The notes under the pieces are model-generated. The model was not told the origin of the DNA. It saw nothing but the letters and a program-made list of their open reading frames with translations, and did not search any database. Below are positions 1-6,203 of a stretch of 6,288 nt of DNA, in pieces (position 1 is the stretch's first letter; every line of letters begins with the position of its first letter). The position numbers were made by a program, and so were the translations under genes. Source of the stretch: JBCBSK01 sp039819185 (GTDB lineage: Bacteria; Pseudomonadota; Alphaproteobacteria; Rhizobiales; Tepidamorphaceae); the NCBI GenBank assembly GCA_039819185.1, contig JBCBSK010000185.1, forward strand, positions 1-6,288. The letters are read 5' to 3'.

Positions 1-172
1 CCGGGCTTTGAGAACAGCTTGAGGCACTGATAGACCTCGTCGGTCTGCCGATGCTCAATGCCGGCATAGAGGTCGTCATCGTCCGCGAAAACGAAGAAGA
101 CCTCTATGCCGGCATTGAGCATCGGCAGACCGACGAGGTCTATCAGTGCCTCAAGCTGTTCTCAAAGCCCGG
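1..172. repeat. Perfect 74-bp inverted repeat (fold-back) at the left edge
   Basis: Bases 1-74 are the exact reverse complement of bases 99-172, with a 24-bp spacer (75-98). The right arm encodes conserved isocitrate dehydrogenase sequence (DLYAGIEHRQTDEV and onward). The left arm is only that sequence mirrored, and it starts exactly at base 1. The arms meet at GTC (72-74), matching the GAC at 99-101, as expected for a short-microhomology template switch. I infer an amplification or assembly fold-back chimera at a contig end rather than a genomic hairpin. A natural 74-bp perfect palindrome inside a conserved catalytic region would destroy the gene. Confidence 0.93.
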
Positions 173-1169
173 CACCGAGCGGATCATCCGCTACGCGTTT
201 GACTACGCCAAGGCAAATGGCCGCAAGAAGGTCACGTGCTTTTCCAAAGACAACATCATGAAGCTGACCGACGGCCTCTATCACAAGGTTTTCGATGAGG
301 TCGCGGCCGAGTATCCCGATATCGAGAACGAACACTGGATCATCGACATCGGCGCGGCCAAGCTGGCCGCCAACCCGAACCAGTTCGACGTCGTCGTGAT
401 GGCCAATCTCTATGGCGATATCCTGTCGGATGTGGCGGCCGAAATCACCGGCTCGGTGGGCCTTGGATCGTCGGCGAACATCGGCGAGTACTGCTCGATG
501 TTCGAGGCCATCCACGGCTCCGCACCGCGGCGCGCCGGCCAGAACATGGCCAACCCGTCCGGTCTCCTGCTCGCCGGTGTCCAGATGATGGTCCACATCG
601 GCCAGCCCGAGGTTGCCGAGAAGGCGCACAATGCCTGGCTCAAGGCGATCGAGGATGGCTACCACACCTACGATATCTATTCCGACGGCCAGAGCACCGA
701 GAAGGTGTCGACGTCCGGCTTTGCCGACGCGATCATTGCTCGCATCGGCCAGATGCCGGAGAAGTTGACGCCGGTCACCTATGACAAGACCGCTGGCCCG
801 CTGTCCGTCCCATCCGCCAACAGGGTGCCGGCCGGCAAAAAGGATCTCGTCGGCGTCGACATCTTCGTCCATTGGAAGGGTGACGATCCGGACGCATTGG
901 CCGACCAGCTCAAGGGTGCCGGCGGCCCGGCCGGTCTCGATCTTGCGATGATCTCCAACCGCGGCACGAAGGTATGGCCAAACGGTCTGCCCGAGACCTT
1001 CAAGACCGACCATTGGCGCTGCCGCTACATGTTCGATGGCGCGGCTAGCAAGTCAGCCGTCATCGACCAGCTCGGCAAGATCGATGCCGCCGGCATCGAC
1101 TTCATCAAGACCGAGCATCTCTACAATTTCGATGATGAACCAGCCTATTCACTCGGCCAGGGTCAGTAG
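72..1169 (+). CDS. icd: Isocitrate dehydrogenase, long (Thermus/Rickettsia-like) type, 5'-truncated
   Basis: This enzyme oxidatively decarboxylates isocitrate to 2-oxoglutarate in the cytosolic TCA cycle. The reading frame opens at the contig edge with VVIVRENEEDLYAGIEHR, part of the substrate-binding region. It continues through the isocitrate/isopropylmalate dehydrogenase signature beginning NLYGDILSD (nt 405-431), whose Asp residues help bind the metal and isocitrate, and then AIHGSAP near the cofactor site. From about nt 756 there is an extra C-terminal domain containing MISNRGTKVWP (from nt 948) and DHWRCRY. This extension marks the roughly 480-500-residue type known from Thermus and Rickettsia and is absent from the common ~400-residue form. 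The C-terminus is complete (TAG at 1167). About 120 N-terminal residues are missing. An ATG at 51 lies inside the mirrored fold-back arm, so the residues it would add (MLNAGIE) are artefactual. Whether the enzyme uses NAD or NADP cannot be decided here. Confidence 0.93.
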   Translation, partial: VVIVRENEEDLYAGIEHRQTDEVYQCLKLFSKPGTERIIRYAFDYAKANGRKKVTCFSKDNIMKLTDGLYHKVFDEVAAEYPDIENEHWIIDIGAAKLAANPNQFDVVVMANLYGDILSDVAAEITGSVGLGSSANIGEYCSMFEAIHGSAPRRAGQNMANPSGLLLAGVQMMVHIGQPEVAEKAHNAWLKAIEDGYHTYDIYSDGQSTEKVSTSGFADAIIARIGQMPEKLTPVTYDKTAGPLSVPSANRVPAGKKDLVGVDIFVHWKGDDPDALADQLKGAGGPAGLDLAMISNRGTKVWPNGLPETFKTDHWRCRYMFDGAASKSAVIDQLGKIDAAGIDFIKTEHLYNFDDEPAYSLGQGQ

Positions 1170-1208
1170 ACGGACACGCTCCAATAACGGAAACTGCAAG
1201 GCTGCTAG

Positions 1209-1241
1209 GGGCCGGCGTTGGAACGCCGGCCCTTATTGTTT
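1209..1241 (+). terminator. Rho-independent terminator after icd
   Basis: GGGCCGGCGTT (1209-1219) pairs perfectly with AACGCCGGCCC (1222-1232). In practice this gives a 9-10 bp GC-rich stem with a small TTGGAA loop, followed by TTATTGTTT (1233-1241). It lies 40 bp past the icd stop codon. On the minus strand the hairpin is followed by a mixed sequence without a T run, so it should end icd transcription efficiently and the convergent lysE-side transcript less well. Confidence 0.88.
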
Positions 1242-1261
1242 GCGATCGATATGGCTGACAT

Positions 1262-1888
1262 TCAGCGTTCTTGCAGCGCGAGACGGACGCCAAGCGCGCA
1301 GTAGATGCTGCCGACTACCTTGCCTTGCCATCTGAGGACCACCGGGTTGTGGCGCAGGAAGGTGCCAATTCCACCAGCGCCAAGCGCAAAGACGACCGTG
1401 CTCAACAGCCCCATGAGAACGAACAGAATGCCAAGCGTGGTCAGTTGCAGCGCGACCATGCCGTTTTCCGGCACGACGAATTGCGGCAGGAAGGCCAGGA
1501 AGAACAAGGCAGACTTTGGGTTCAACACTTCCAGGATCACCGCCTGGCGAAAAGCGCGGCCTGCGGTGAACCGTGGCGAGACGATATCAAGGCCGGCCGG
1601 CGCGCGCTCCAGAATAGCACGGATGCCGAGATAGATCAGATAGGCGGCCCCGAGATATTTGATGATCGTGAACAGCGTCGCGGAGGCCAGAATGATCGCC
1701 GACAGTCCGATCACGGCCAGCATGGTGTGAATGAGATCACCGACGGCGATTCCGAGCCCCGTCGCAAGTCCAGCTTTGGTTCCGGAACTCGTCGCCCTGG
1801 CGACAGTCAAAAGGACAGCCGGACCTGGAATGAACACAAATCCTAAAAGAACCAGGAGATAGGTGATGAGGGTCGCGGGATCGATCAT
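1262..1888 (-). CDS. LysE/RhtB family amino-acid (or metabolite) exporter
   Basis: This is a 208-residue inner-membrane protein, the usual length for the LysE/RhtB superfamily, whose members export amino acids such as lysine, threonine or homoserine lactone. About six hydrophobic segments are visible (roughly residues 5-25, 40-65, 67-90, 113-135, 148-172 and 185-205). Family hallmarks are FIPGPAVLLTVARATSSG near the N-terminus (from residue 19), GLATGLGIAVGDLIH (40-54), NPKSALFFLAFLPQFV (123-138) and a C-terminal ALGVRLAL. The ATG (1888-1886) overlaps the TGA of the upstream acetyltransferase as ATGA. No clear Shine-Dalgarno precedes it, which suggests translational coupling. It is the last gene of the minus-strand block and converges with icd across 92 bp. 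The substrate cannot be read from sequence. Confidence 0.92.
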   Translation of the reverse strand: MIDPATLITYLLVLLGFVFIPGPAVLLTVARATSSGTKAGLATGLGIAVGDLIHTMLAVIGLSAIILASATLFTIIKYLGAAYLIYLGIRAILERAPAGLDIVSPRFTAGRAFRQAVILEVLNPKSALFFLAFLPQFVVPENGMVALQLTTLGILFVLMGLLSTVVFALGAGGIGTFLRHNPVVLRWQGKVVGSIYCALGVRLALQER

Positions 1889-2315
1889 CGCTCGTAGACA
1901 CGGAACGGCGTCAGGGTCGCGACCTTGTCATAGAGTGCGCGCGCCGTGGCGTTGAACTCTTGGGTCTGCCAGTAGACCCGGCTGACACCCCGAGCATTGG
2001 CAGCGTCTGACACGGCTTCGATCAAGGCACGCCCGACCCCTCCCCCGCGCATATCGGGATCGGTGAACAGATCTTCGAGATAGCAGTAGCCGGGCCGCGA
2101 CCAGGTCGAAGGATGGAACAGATAGTGGGTAAGCCCACGATCGTGCCGTCCCGCTCAAAGACTATCCCGTGCAGATCGACCAGCGGATCATGAAGGCGCC
2201 GCCACGTCAGATCCGTGATCTCGGCCGGCAGGTCTTCCTCGTAGAAGGTCAGATAGCCGGCCCACAGTTCCTCCCAGCGCTCTCTGTCCTCGGGGCGCAG
2301 CGGCCGGACGGTCAC
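1885..2315 (-). pseudogene. GNAT N-acetyltransferase, broken by a single-base frameshift
   Basis: This is a GNAT-fold acetyl-CoA-dependent N-acyltransferase of about 143 residues once one missing base is restored. It starts at GTG (2315-2313), giving MTVRPLRPEDRERWEELW and then residues up to DGTIVGL (about residue 62). At 2130-2133 the frame shifts. Reading on in the neighbouring frame gives THYLFHPSTW, YCYLEDLF, then the acetyl-CoA pyrophosphate loop MRGGGVGRALIEAV (about residues 89-102), then VYWQTQEFNATARALYD and FRVYER with a TGA at 1887-1885. Left unrepaired, the first frame runs out at 2022 after 97 residues and lacks motif A, so the product would be dead. Both halves are well preserved, and both junctions are tight (GTGA with gnnB, ATGA with lysE). 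This suggests a very recent lesion or a sequencing error rather than an old pseudogene. The acceptor is unknown; the layout resembles HPA2-like small-molecule acetyltransferases. Confidence 0.88.
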
Positions 2316-3517
2316 GCGCCGTCCGCCTGGCCGTCGGCACGCACGCTGATTGCTTCTTCCAACCGCTCAACAACATAAGCCACTTCGTCCATTTCGAGAT
2401 CAGGATGGATCGGCAGGCTGATCACTTCATTGGCAAGTCTGTCTGACACCGCCAGCGGAACATCGTCGCGCACGAACCGCTTGAACGCCGGATGGCGATG
2501 CAACGGGATACGGTAGAACAGGCCGGTGCCGACACCATCTTCCTGCAAGCGCGCGCGAACCGTGTCACGCTCCGGCAGCTTGGTCGTGTAGAGCGCGAAC
2601 GGCGTGCGATAGCCGTCCGGGATGTGTGGTGTCGGAACGATCCCGTTGAGACGCTTGTTGTATTCCCGCGCGATTTCATTGCGCGCTTCGAGTTCAGCCG
2701 GAAACGCGTCCAGTTTGACCAGAAGCACCGCGGCCTGGATCGAATCGAGCCGCCCGGTCATGCCGAGCCGGATCGCTTCATCGCCATCACCTTGGCGGCC
2801 ATGGGTCCGGATCAACCGCACCGCTTCGGCAAGATCGTCGTTCTGGGTGAACACCGCCCCGCCATCGCCATAAGCGCCAAGCGGCTTGGTTGGATAAAAG
2901 CTCGCAGCCGAAATCGGTGCCAGCGCCCCCACGTTCCGGTCACCAATGCCGCCGCCGACGCTTTGGGCCGCATCAGCCGCCACGATCAGGCCGTGGCGGT
3001 CAGCGATCTCGGTGATCGCCGGATAGTCCGCTGGCAAGCCATAGAGATCGACCGGCATTATGACTTTCGGCGTCAACACACCTTCGGCCTGGACCTGGCG
3101 GATCGCCCGGTCGAGATCGTTGACCTCCATGTTGAAGGTCACAGGATCGACATCGACGAAAACTGGTGTCGCACCGAGCGGCATGATCGCACCCGCCGTC
3201 GCCGAGAACGTGAAAGCGGGGATGAACACCGCATCCCCGGGCCCGACATCAAGCGCCATCAGCATCATGGTGATGGCATCCCGGCCTGACGAAACAGCAA
3301 TTGCGTGCTTGGCGCCGGCAAACTCGGCAAGCTTCTCTTCAAGCTCCCGCACCTCGGGACCGAGAATGAACTGGCCATGTTCGAGGACTGCGGCGATGCG
3401 CACCTCGATCCGCTCATGCATCCGCGCCTGCTGGCGCTTCAGATCAAACAGATTGACCGACCGACGGACGATCTTGGGCTGTTCGGCGACGGAGGCAGAG
3501 GTGTTACTCGGCGACAC
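2312..3517 (-). CDS. gnnB: Nucleotide-sugar 3-aminotransferase, DegT/DnrJ/EryC1 family (GnnB-like)
   Basis: This PLP enzyme is expected to transaminate UDP-3-keto-GlcNAc to UDP-GlcNAc3N, with an amino acid as amino donor. With the GTG start at 3517 it has 401 residues, near the family norm of 360-400. DegT features in order are NLFDLKRQQARMHERI, HGQFILGPEVRELEE (48-62), the aspartate that binds the pyridine nitrogen in AADAAQS (D182), the Schiff-base lysine in SFYPTKPLGAYGDGGA (K211), RLDSIQAAVL, and SLPIHPDLE near the end. A longer reading upstream to an ATG at 3748 is rejected because it runs across gnnA, is not homologous in style, and ignores a good ribosome site before GTG. Residue 79 is Arg in SSGRDAI, where relatives usually have Thr (SGTDAL). 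The gene overlaps gnnA by 14 nt. The symbol rests mainly on the GnnA-like partner; a WbpE/WlbC-type role in surface polysaccharide synthesis is the alternative. Confidence 0.85.
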   Translation of the reverse strand: MSPSNTSASVAEQPKIVRRSVNLFDLKRQQARMHERIEVRIAAVLEHGQFILGPEVRELEEKLAEFAGAKHAIAVSSGRDAITMMLMALDVGPGDAVFIPAFTFSATAGAIMPLGATPVFVDVDPVTFNMEVNDLDRAIRQVQAEGVLTPKVIMPVDLYGLPADYPAITEIADRHGLIVAADAAQSVGGGIGDRNVGALAPISAASFYPTKPLGAYGDGGAVFTQNDDLAEAVRLIRTHGRQGDGDEAIRLGMTGRLDSIQAAVLLVKLDAFPAELEARNEIAREYNKRLNGIVPTPHIPDGYRTPFALYTTKLPERDTVRARLQEDGVGTGLFYRIPLHRHPAFKRFVRDDVPLAVSDRLANEVISLPIHPDLEMDEVAYVVERLEEAISVRADGQADGA

Positions 3518-4508
3518 GGGCGGCTCCTTCAGGACGCGGGGCCTTGGCCCCAAAAAGATGGGTGTTGGGTTTGTCACGCGCGCTATCGAGCACGCGGCGG
3601 GCAAGATCGAGCGCGTCCCGGCCGCGCGCACCATCGACGGTGGGCGCCCCTCCGGTGCGGACGCAAGCCAGGAACTCGGTAATTTCATTGGCGAGACTGT
3701 CTTCGCGCTCGATAGGCTGCGTGACGCTTGTGAGCGCGTCACCGCCATTCAGCGCCGCCGAGCGATTGAGGATCTGACGGGTCAACGTGCTCTCGACGAA
3801 ATCAGCAACCAGGACCGTTTCGCCCCCATGCACGATCATGCGCCGCTCAGTCGCGCCCGCCGCCCGGCTCGCGGAGACATTGGCGATTGTTCCGTTTGCA
3901 AACGCGATGCGCGCATCCGCCATGTCCTCGCTGTCGGAGAAAACCGAATGGGCCGCAGCGTCCACCCAAGCGATTGGAGCATCGACCAGGCCGAGCACCA
4001 GATCAAGGTCATGGATCATCAGATCGAGCACGACATCGACATCGGTTGCGCGTTTGCGCCACGGTCCATGCCGGCGCACCTCGATCAGCCAAGGAGCGAC
4101 TGCATCCTGGCGCAGGGCCTTGTAGACCGCCGAGTGGCGCTCGATATGCCCGACCTGCAGCACGAGCCCCCGCGCCTCAGCCTTGGCGACCAAGCGATCG
4201 GCCGACACGGTGTCCGGCGTGATAGGCTTTTCCACCAGCACATTGAGGCCGAGATCGAGGAGGTGGTCGACAATCTGAAAATGCAGCGAGGTCGGGGCAG
4301 CGACGCTGACAAGGTCCACCCGGTCCTTAAGCGCTTCAACGTCCGCGATTGCATCACAGCCGAACTCATCGGCAACCGCACGCGCACGCGCGATGTCCGC
4401 ATCGACCACACAGACGAGATCGGCGTCCGGATGCGCCGCATAGTGTTTTGCGTGGAAGCGGCCGAAATAGCCAACGCCGACCACGGCGGCTCTGAGACGA
4501 GACGTCAT
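3504..4508 (-). CDS. gnnA: UDP-GlcNAc 3-dehydrogenase-like oxidoreductase, Gfo/Idh/MocA family (GnnA-like)
   Basis: This cytosolic NAD(P)-dependent oxidoreductase is expected to oxidise the 3-hydroxyl of UDP-GlcNAc to a ketone, the step before transamination by its neighbour. The 334-residue protein has an N-terminal Rossmann motif GVGYFGRFH (11-19), an acidic residue ending beta-2 (VVDAD), the family motif EKPIT (93-97), GHIERH (120-125), and the active-site stretch DVVLDLMIHDLDLVL with H166. The run EDMADARIAFANGTIANVSASR (in part: ADARIAFANG, then ANVSASR) is typical of GnnA-like proteins found near lipid A genes. It is unlike WbpB/WlbA, which lack the GHxER and DLMIHD wording. ATG at 4508-4506 is 24 bp after the mgtE stop, with no strong Shine-Dalgarno. 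The last residues overlap the gnnB start. The family call is firm; the substrate call is from recalled motif similarity. Confidence 0.85.
   Translation of the reverse strand: MTSRLRAAVVGVGYFGRFHAKHYAAHPDADLVCVVDADIARARAVADEFGCDAIADVEALKDRVDLVSVAAPTSLHFQIVDHLLDLGLNVLVEKPITPDTVSADRLVAKAEARGLVLQVGHIERHSAVYKALRQDAVAPWLIEVRRHGPWRKRATDVDVVLDLMIHDLDLVLGLVDAPIAWVDAAAHSVFSDSEDMADARIAFANGTIANVSASRAAGATERRMIVHGGETVLVADFVESTLTRQILNRSAALNGGDALTSVTQPIEREDSLANEITEFLACVRTGGAPTVDGARGRDALDLARRVLDSARDKPNTHLFGAKAPRPEGAARVAE
3524..3530 (-). promoter_or_regulatory. Ribosome binding site that fixes the gnnB GTG start
   Basis: On the minus strand GAAGGAG lies inside the end of gnnA, six bases before GTG at 3517-3515. 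It is the best Shine-Dalgarno sequence in the operon. It supports a 401-residue GnnB rather than longer readings into gnnA. Confidence 0.8.
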
Positions 4509-4532
4509 AAGCTGGGGTTTGGCAAATGAAGT

Positions 4533-5951
4533 CTAAAGAAGCAAGGCGGCGGCCAGCCCGAGAAAAGCAAAAAATCCAACGACGTCGGTAACAGTTGTGA
4601 GGAAGACGCTTGAGGCGATCGCCGGATCAACGCCGATCCGATCCAGCAAAAGCGGAATCAATATCCCCGCGAGACCGGCGCAGATCATGTTCACAATCAT
4701 TGCCAAGGCGATGACCAAGGCAAGCCCGAAGCTCTGAAACCAAACGATCGCGACGATGCTCACGATGACGGCAAACAAGACGCCATTAAGCAGCCCGACC
4801 AGGAGTTCGCGGGTCACGATCCGGCCGGCATTGTAGACCCCGAGTTCGCGTGTCGCGAGGCCGCGCACGGCAACGGTCATCGTTTGCGTCCCGGCATTGC
4901 CGCCCATCGACGCAACAATCGGCATTAGGACCGCAAGTGCCACCATCTGCTCGATCGTCGCGTCAAACAGACCGATCACGGCAGACGCAAGCACCGCCGT
5001 GCAAAGATTGATGACGAGCCACAGGAATCTGCTGCGCGTCGTATAGATCACGCTGTCGGAGATTTCCTCGTCCCCGACGCCCGACAGCCGGCGAATGTCC
5101 TCTTCCGCCTCCTCCTGGATCACGTCAACGACGTCGTCGATCATGATACAGCCCACAAGGCGTTCGTTCTCGTCGAGAACCGCGGCCGACACGAGATTGT
5201 ATCGGTCGAATTCGCGCGCAACGTCTTCCTGGTCATCGGTCGCCGCGACATCATGATAGGACGGCGCCATGATGTCCTCGATCCGGACCGGCCGACGCGT
5301 CCTCAGCAGTGTGTCAAGTGGCACGATGCCGAGCAGGTGATAGGTCGGATCAACAACGAACAGCTCGTAAAAGGAGTTCGGCAGGTCGTCTGAGACGCGC
5401 ATGTAGTCGATCGTCTGGCCAACCGTCCAAAACGGCGGCACGGCAATGAATTCCGTCTGCATCAGCCGGCCGGCGGAGTCCTCCGGGTAATCGAGGCTGC
5501 GCTCGAGCTTGAGACGCTCGAATTCCGGCAGACGGGCGAGAATCGCCTCTTGATCCTCGTCATCGAGATCTTCGAGGATGTAGACGGCATCATCGGAATC
5601 GATGTCGCGCACGCCCTCGGCGACTGCCTCGGCCGGCAGATCAGCGAGGATTCGTTCGCGAACCGTGTCGTCGACTTCGGTCAGCACCGTGAAGTCGAAG
5701 CGCTCACCCAAGAGCACGACGAGTTGTGTCGCTTCGGATGGCGTCAGCAGATTGACGAGTTCGCCGACATCGGCCTCTTCGAGCGGTTCGAGAGTCTCAG
5801 CGAGACCCGCCCTGTCCTCGATCGCGATCGCATCACGCACTGTTTCGAGGAAGCCGGGCAGAAAGGTATCGTCCTCGTCGCGCACGGGCGGAGGTACAGT
5901 CGTCTCGTCGGACTCACCCAAGCTGATGTCGCTATGATCCTGGACCGGCAT
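4533..5951 (-). CDS. mgtE: MgtE-family magnesium transporter/channel
   Basis: This inner-membrane Mg2+ channel is gated by cytosolic Mg2+ and imports Mg2+ down its gradient. At 472 residues it is full length. The order is an acidic, proline-containing N-terminal tail (1-30), a helical MgtE N-domain (about 33-155, with repeats such as LLTPSEATQLVVLL and DDAVYILEDLDDEDQEAILARL), two CBS domains (about 165-285, including RIEDIMAP), and an acidic linker with IQEEAEEDIRRLSG acting as the plug helix. A five-helix membrane domain follows (about 305-471). MPIVASMGGNAGTQT (343-357) is the family signature, and the last helix has DPAIASSVFLTTVTD, where D456 matches the ion-pore aspartate position known in Thermus MgtE. 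The ATG at 5951 is preceded by AGAGAGGG. Its stop (TAG, 4535-4533) is 24 bp before gnnA, so it is probably the first gene of the operon. Confidence 0.96.
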   Translation of the reverse strand: MPVQDHSDISLGESDETTVPPPVRDEDDTFLPGFLETVRDAIAIEDRAGLAETLEPLEEADVGELVNLLTPSEATQLVVLLGERFDFTVLTEVDDTVRERILADLPAEAVAEGVRDIDSDDAVYILEDLDDEDQEAILARLPEFERLKLERSLDYPEDSAGRLMQTEFIAVPPFWTVGQTIDYMRVSDDLPNSFYELFVVDPTYHLLGIVPLDTLLRTRRPVRIEDIMAPSYHDVAATDDQEDVAREFDRYNLVSAAVLDENERLVGCIMIDDVVDVIQEEAEEDIRRLSGVGDEEISDSVIYTTRSRFLWLVINLCTAVLASAVIGLFDATIEQMVALAVLMPIVASMGGNAGTQTMTVAVRGLATRELGVYNAGRIVTRELLVGLLNGVLFAVIVSIVAIVWFQSFGLALVIALAMIVNMICAGLAGILIPLLLDRIGVDPAIASSVFLTTVTDVVGFFAFLGLAAALLL

Positions 5952-5954
5952 ACG

Positions 5955-5962
5955 CCCTCTCT
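5955..5962 (-). promoter_or_regulatory. mgtE ribosome binding site, abutting the palindrome
   Basis: AGAGAGGG on the minus strand ends three bases before the mgtE ATG. The purine run is a reasonable Shine-Dalgarno sequence, with its effective core AGAGAGG about four bases from the start. It touches the end of the palindromic element at 5962, so folding of that element in mRNA could affect access to it. Confidence 0.6.
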
Positions 5963-6023
5963 AGAGCAAAATCCGATTGGAGTGAATCGGGTTGATCCGC
6001 TCAAGTCGGGCGAATTTGCTCTA
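5962..6023. repeat. Imperfect intergenic palindrome with TAGAGCAAA/TTTGCTCTA ends
   Basis: The outer arms TAGAGCAAA (5962-5970) and TTTGCTCTA (6015-6023) are perfect inverse copies. Nested inside is a second hairpin, CCGATT (5973-5978) and AATCGG (5985-5990) with a 6-base loop, extendable to 9 pairs with one G.T pair. Dispersed palindromes with AGAGCA...TGCTCT ends and a CCGATT core are common between genes in Rhizobiales genomes, and this looks like a degenerate, slightly expanded copy. It lies in the mgtE leader. That it belongs to a repeat family is recalled pattern, not a search result. Confidence 0.65.
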
Positions 6024-6203
6024 CATCTTAGGGTGTTAACGCAAAGCGCGGGCCGCAGATAGGAGCTGCAGCACTAGAATGCCGAACGGTTATTCGCGGT
6101 GGCGCCGTAGAACGCCCAAAAGCCGGCTATCACGCTCTCGCCTCGCCTTCGCACGCACTGAGCGAAGCATATTTGCCGTGAGAGATACGCGTGAGAGATG
6201 AGA
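6024..6203 (-). other. Upstream part of the mgtE leader, between tRNA-Leu and the palindrome
   Basis: I see no convincing gene here. On the minus strand it carries the tail of the tRNA transcript and presumably the promoter of the mgtE operon. No clear -35/-10 pair stands out, and there is no T-rich intrinsic terminator after the tRNA, so read-through from the tRNA into mgtE is possible. Small structures present are a 6-bp hairpin CTTCGC/GCGAAG (6147-6152 with 6162-6167, 9-base loop) and a short direct repeat next to the tRNA. Confidence 0.45.
6177..6199. repeat. Short tandem repeat CGTGAGAGAT beside the tRNA 3' end
   Basis: The 10-mer CGTGAGAGAT occurs at 6177-6186 and again at 6190-6199, separated by ACG (13-base period). 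A partial GAGATGAGATG follows towards the tRNA. It sits just past the tRNA 3' end. No function is evident; it may be replication slippage. Confidence 0.6.

Noticed and set aside
1..172. Left-end inverted repeat as an IS or transposon terminal repeat
   Set aside because: The arms are icd coding sequence with a 24-bp spacer and no transposase. A fold-back artefact explains it better.
162..1013. Long open frame (283 aa) antisense to icd
   Set aside because: It lies wholly within conserved icd codons, has no recognisable family motifs, and arises from GC-rich third positions on the opposite strand.
1271..1846. Plus-strand open frame (191 aa) opposite lysE
   Set aside because: It is very polar and lies entirely opposite a clear membrane transporter; it is a shadow frame.
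2492..3289. Plus-strand open frame (265 aa) opposite gnnB
   Set aside because: It is the shadow of the aminotransferase. It is rich in Arg/His/Asp repeats with no family signature.
3060..4529. Long plus-strand open frame (489 aa) opposite gnnA and gnnB
   Set aside because: It spans two clear minus-strand genes, is rich in Arg/Ser/Ala with no domain pattern, and is a GC-rich shadow frame.
6026..6041. Possible CtrA-type site around GTTAAC
   Set aside because: It has one TTAAC half-site followed by CACCCTAA on the minus strand. The spacing and second half do not match the TTAA-N7-TTAA consensus.
6147..6167. Hairpin after the tRNA as an intrinsic terminator
   Set aside because: The stem is only 6 bp with a 9-base loop and no T run follows on the minus strand.
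5952..6203. Mg2+ riboswitch (M-box/ykoK type) before mgtE
   Set aside because: The known M-box is about 170 nt with conserved paired elements typical of Firmicutes mgtE leaders. I see only the short palindrome and no matching architecture.
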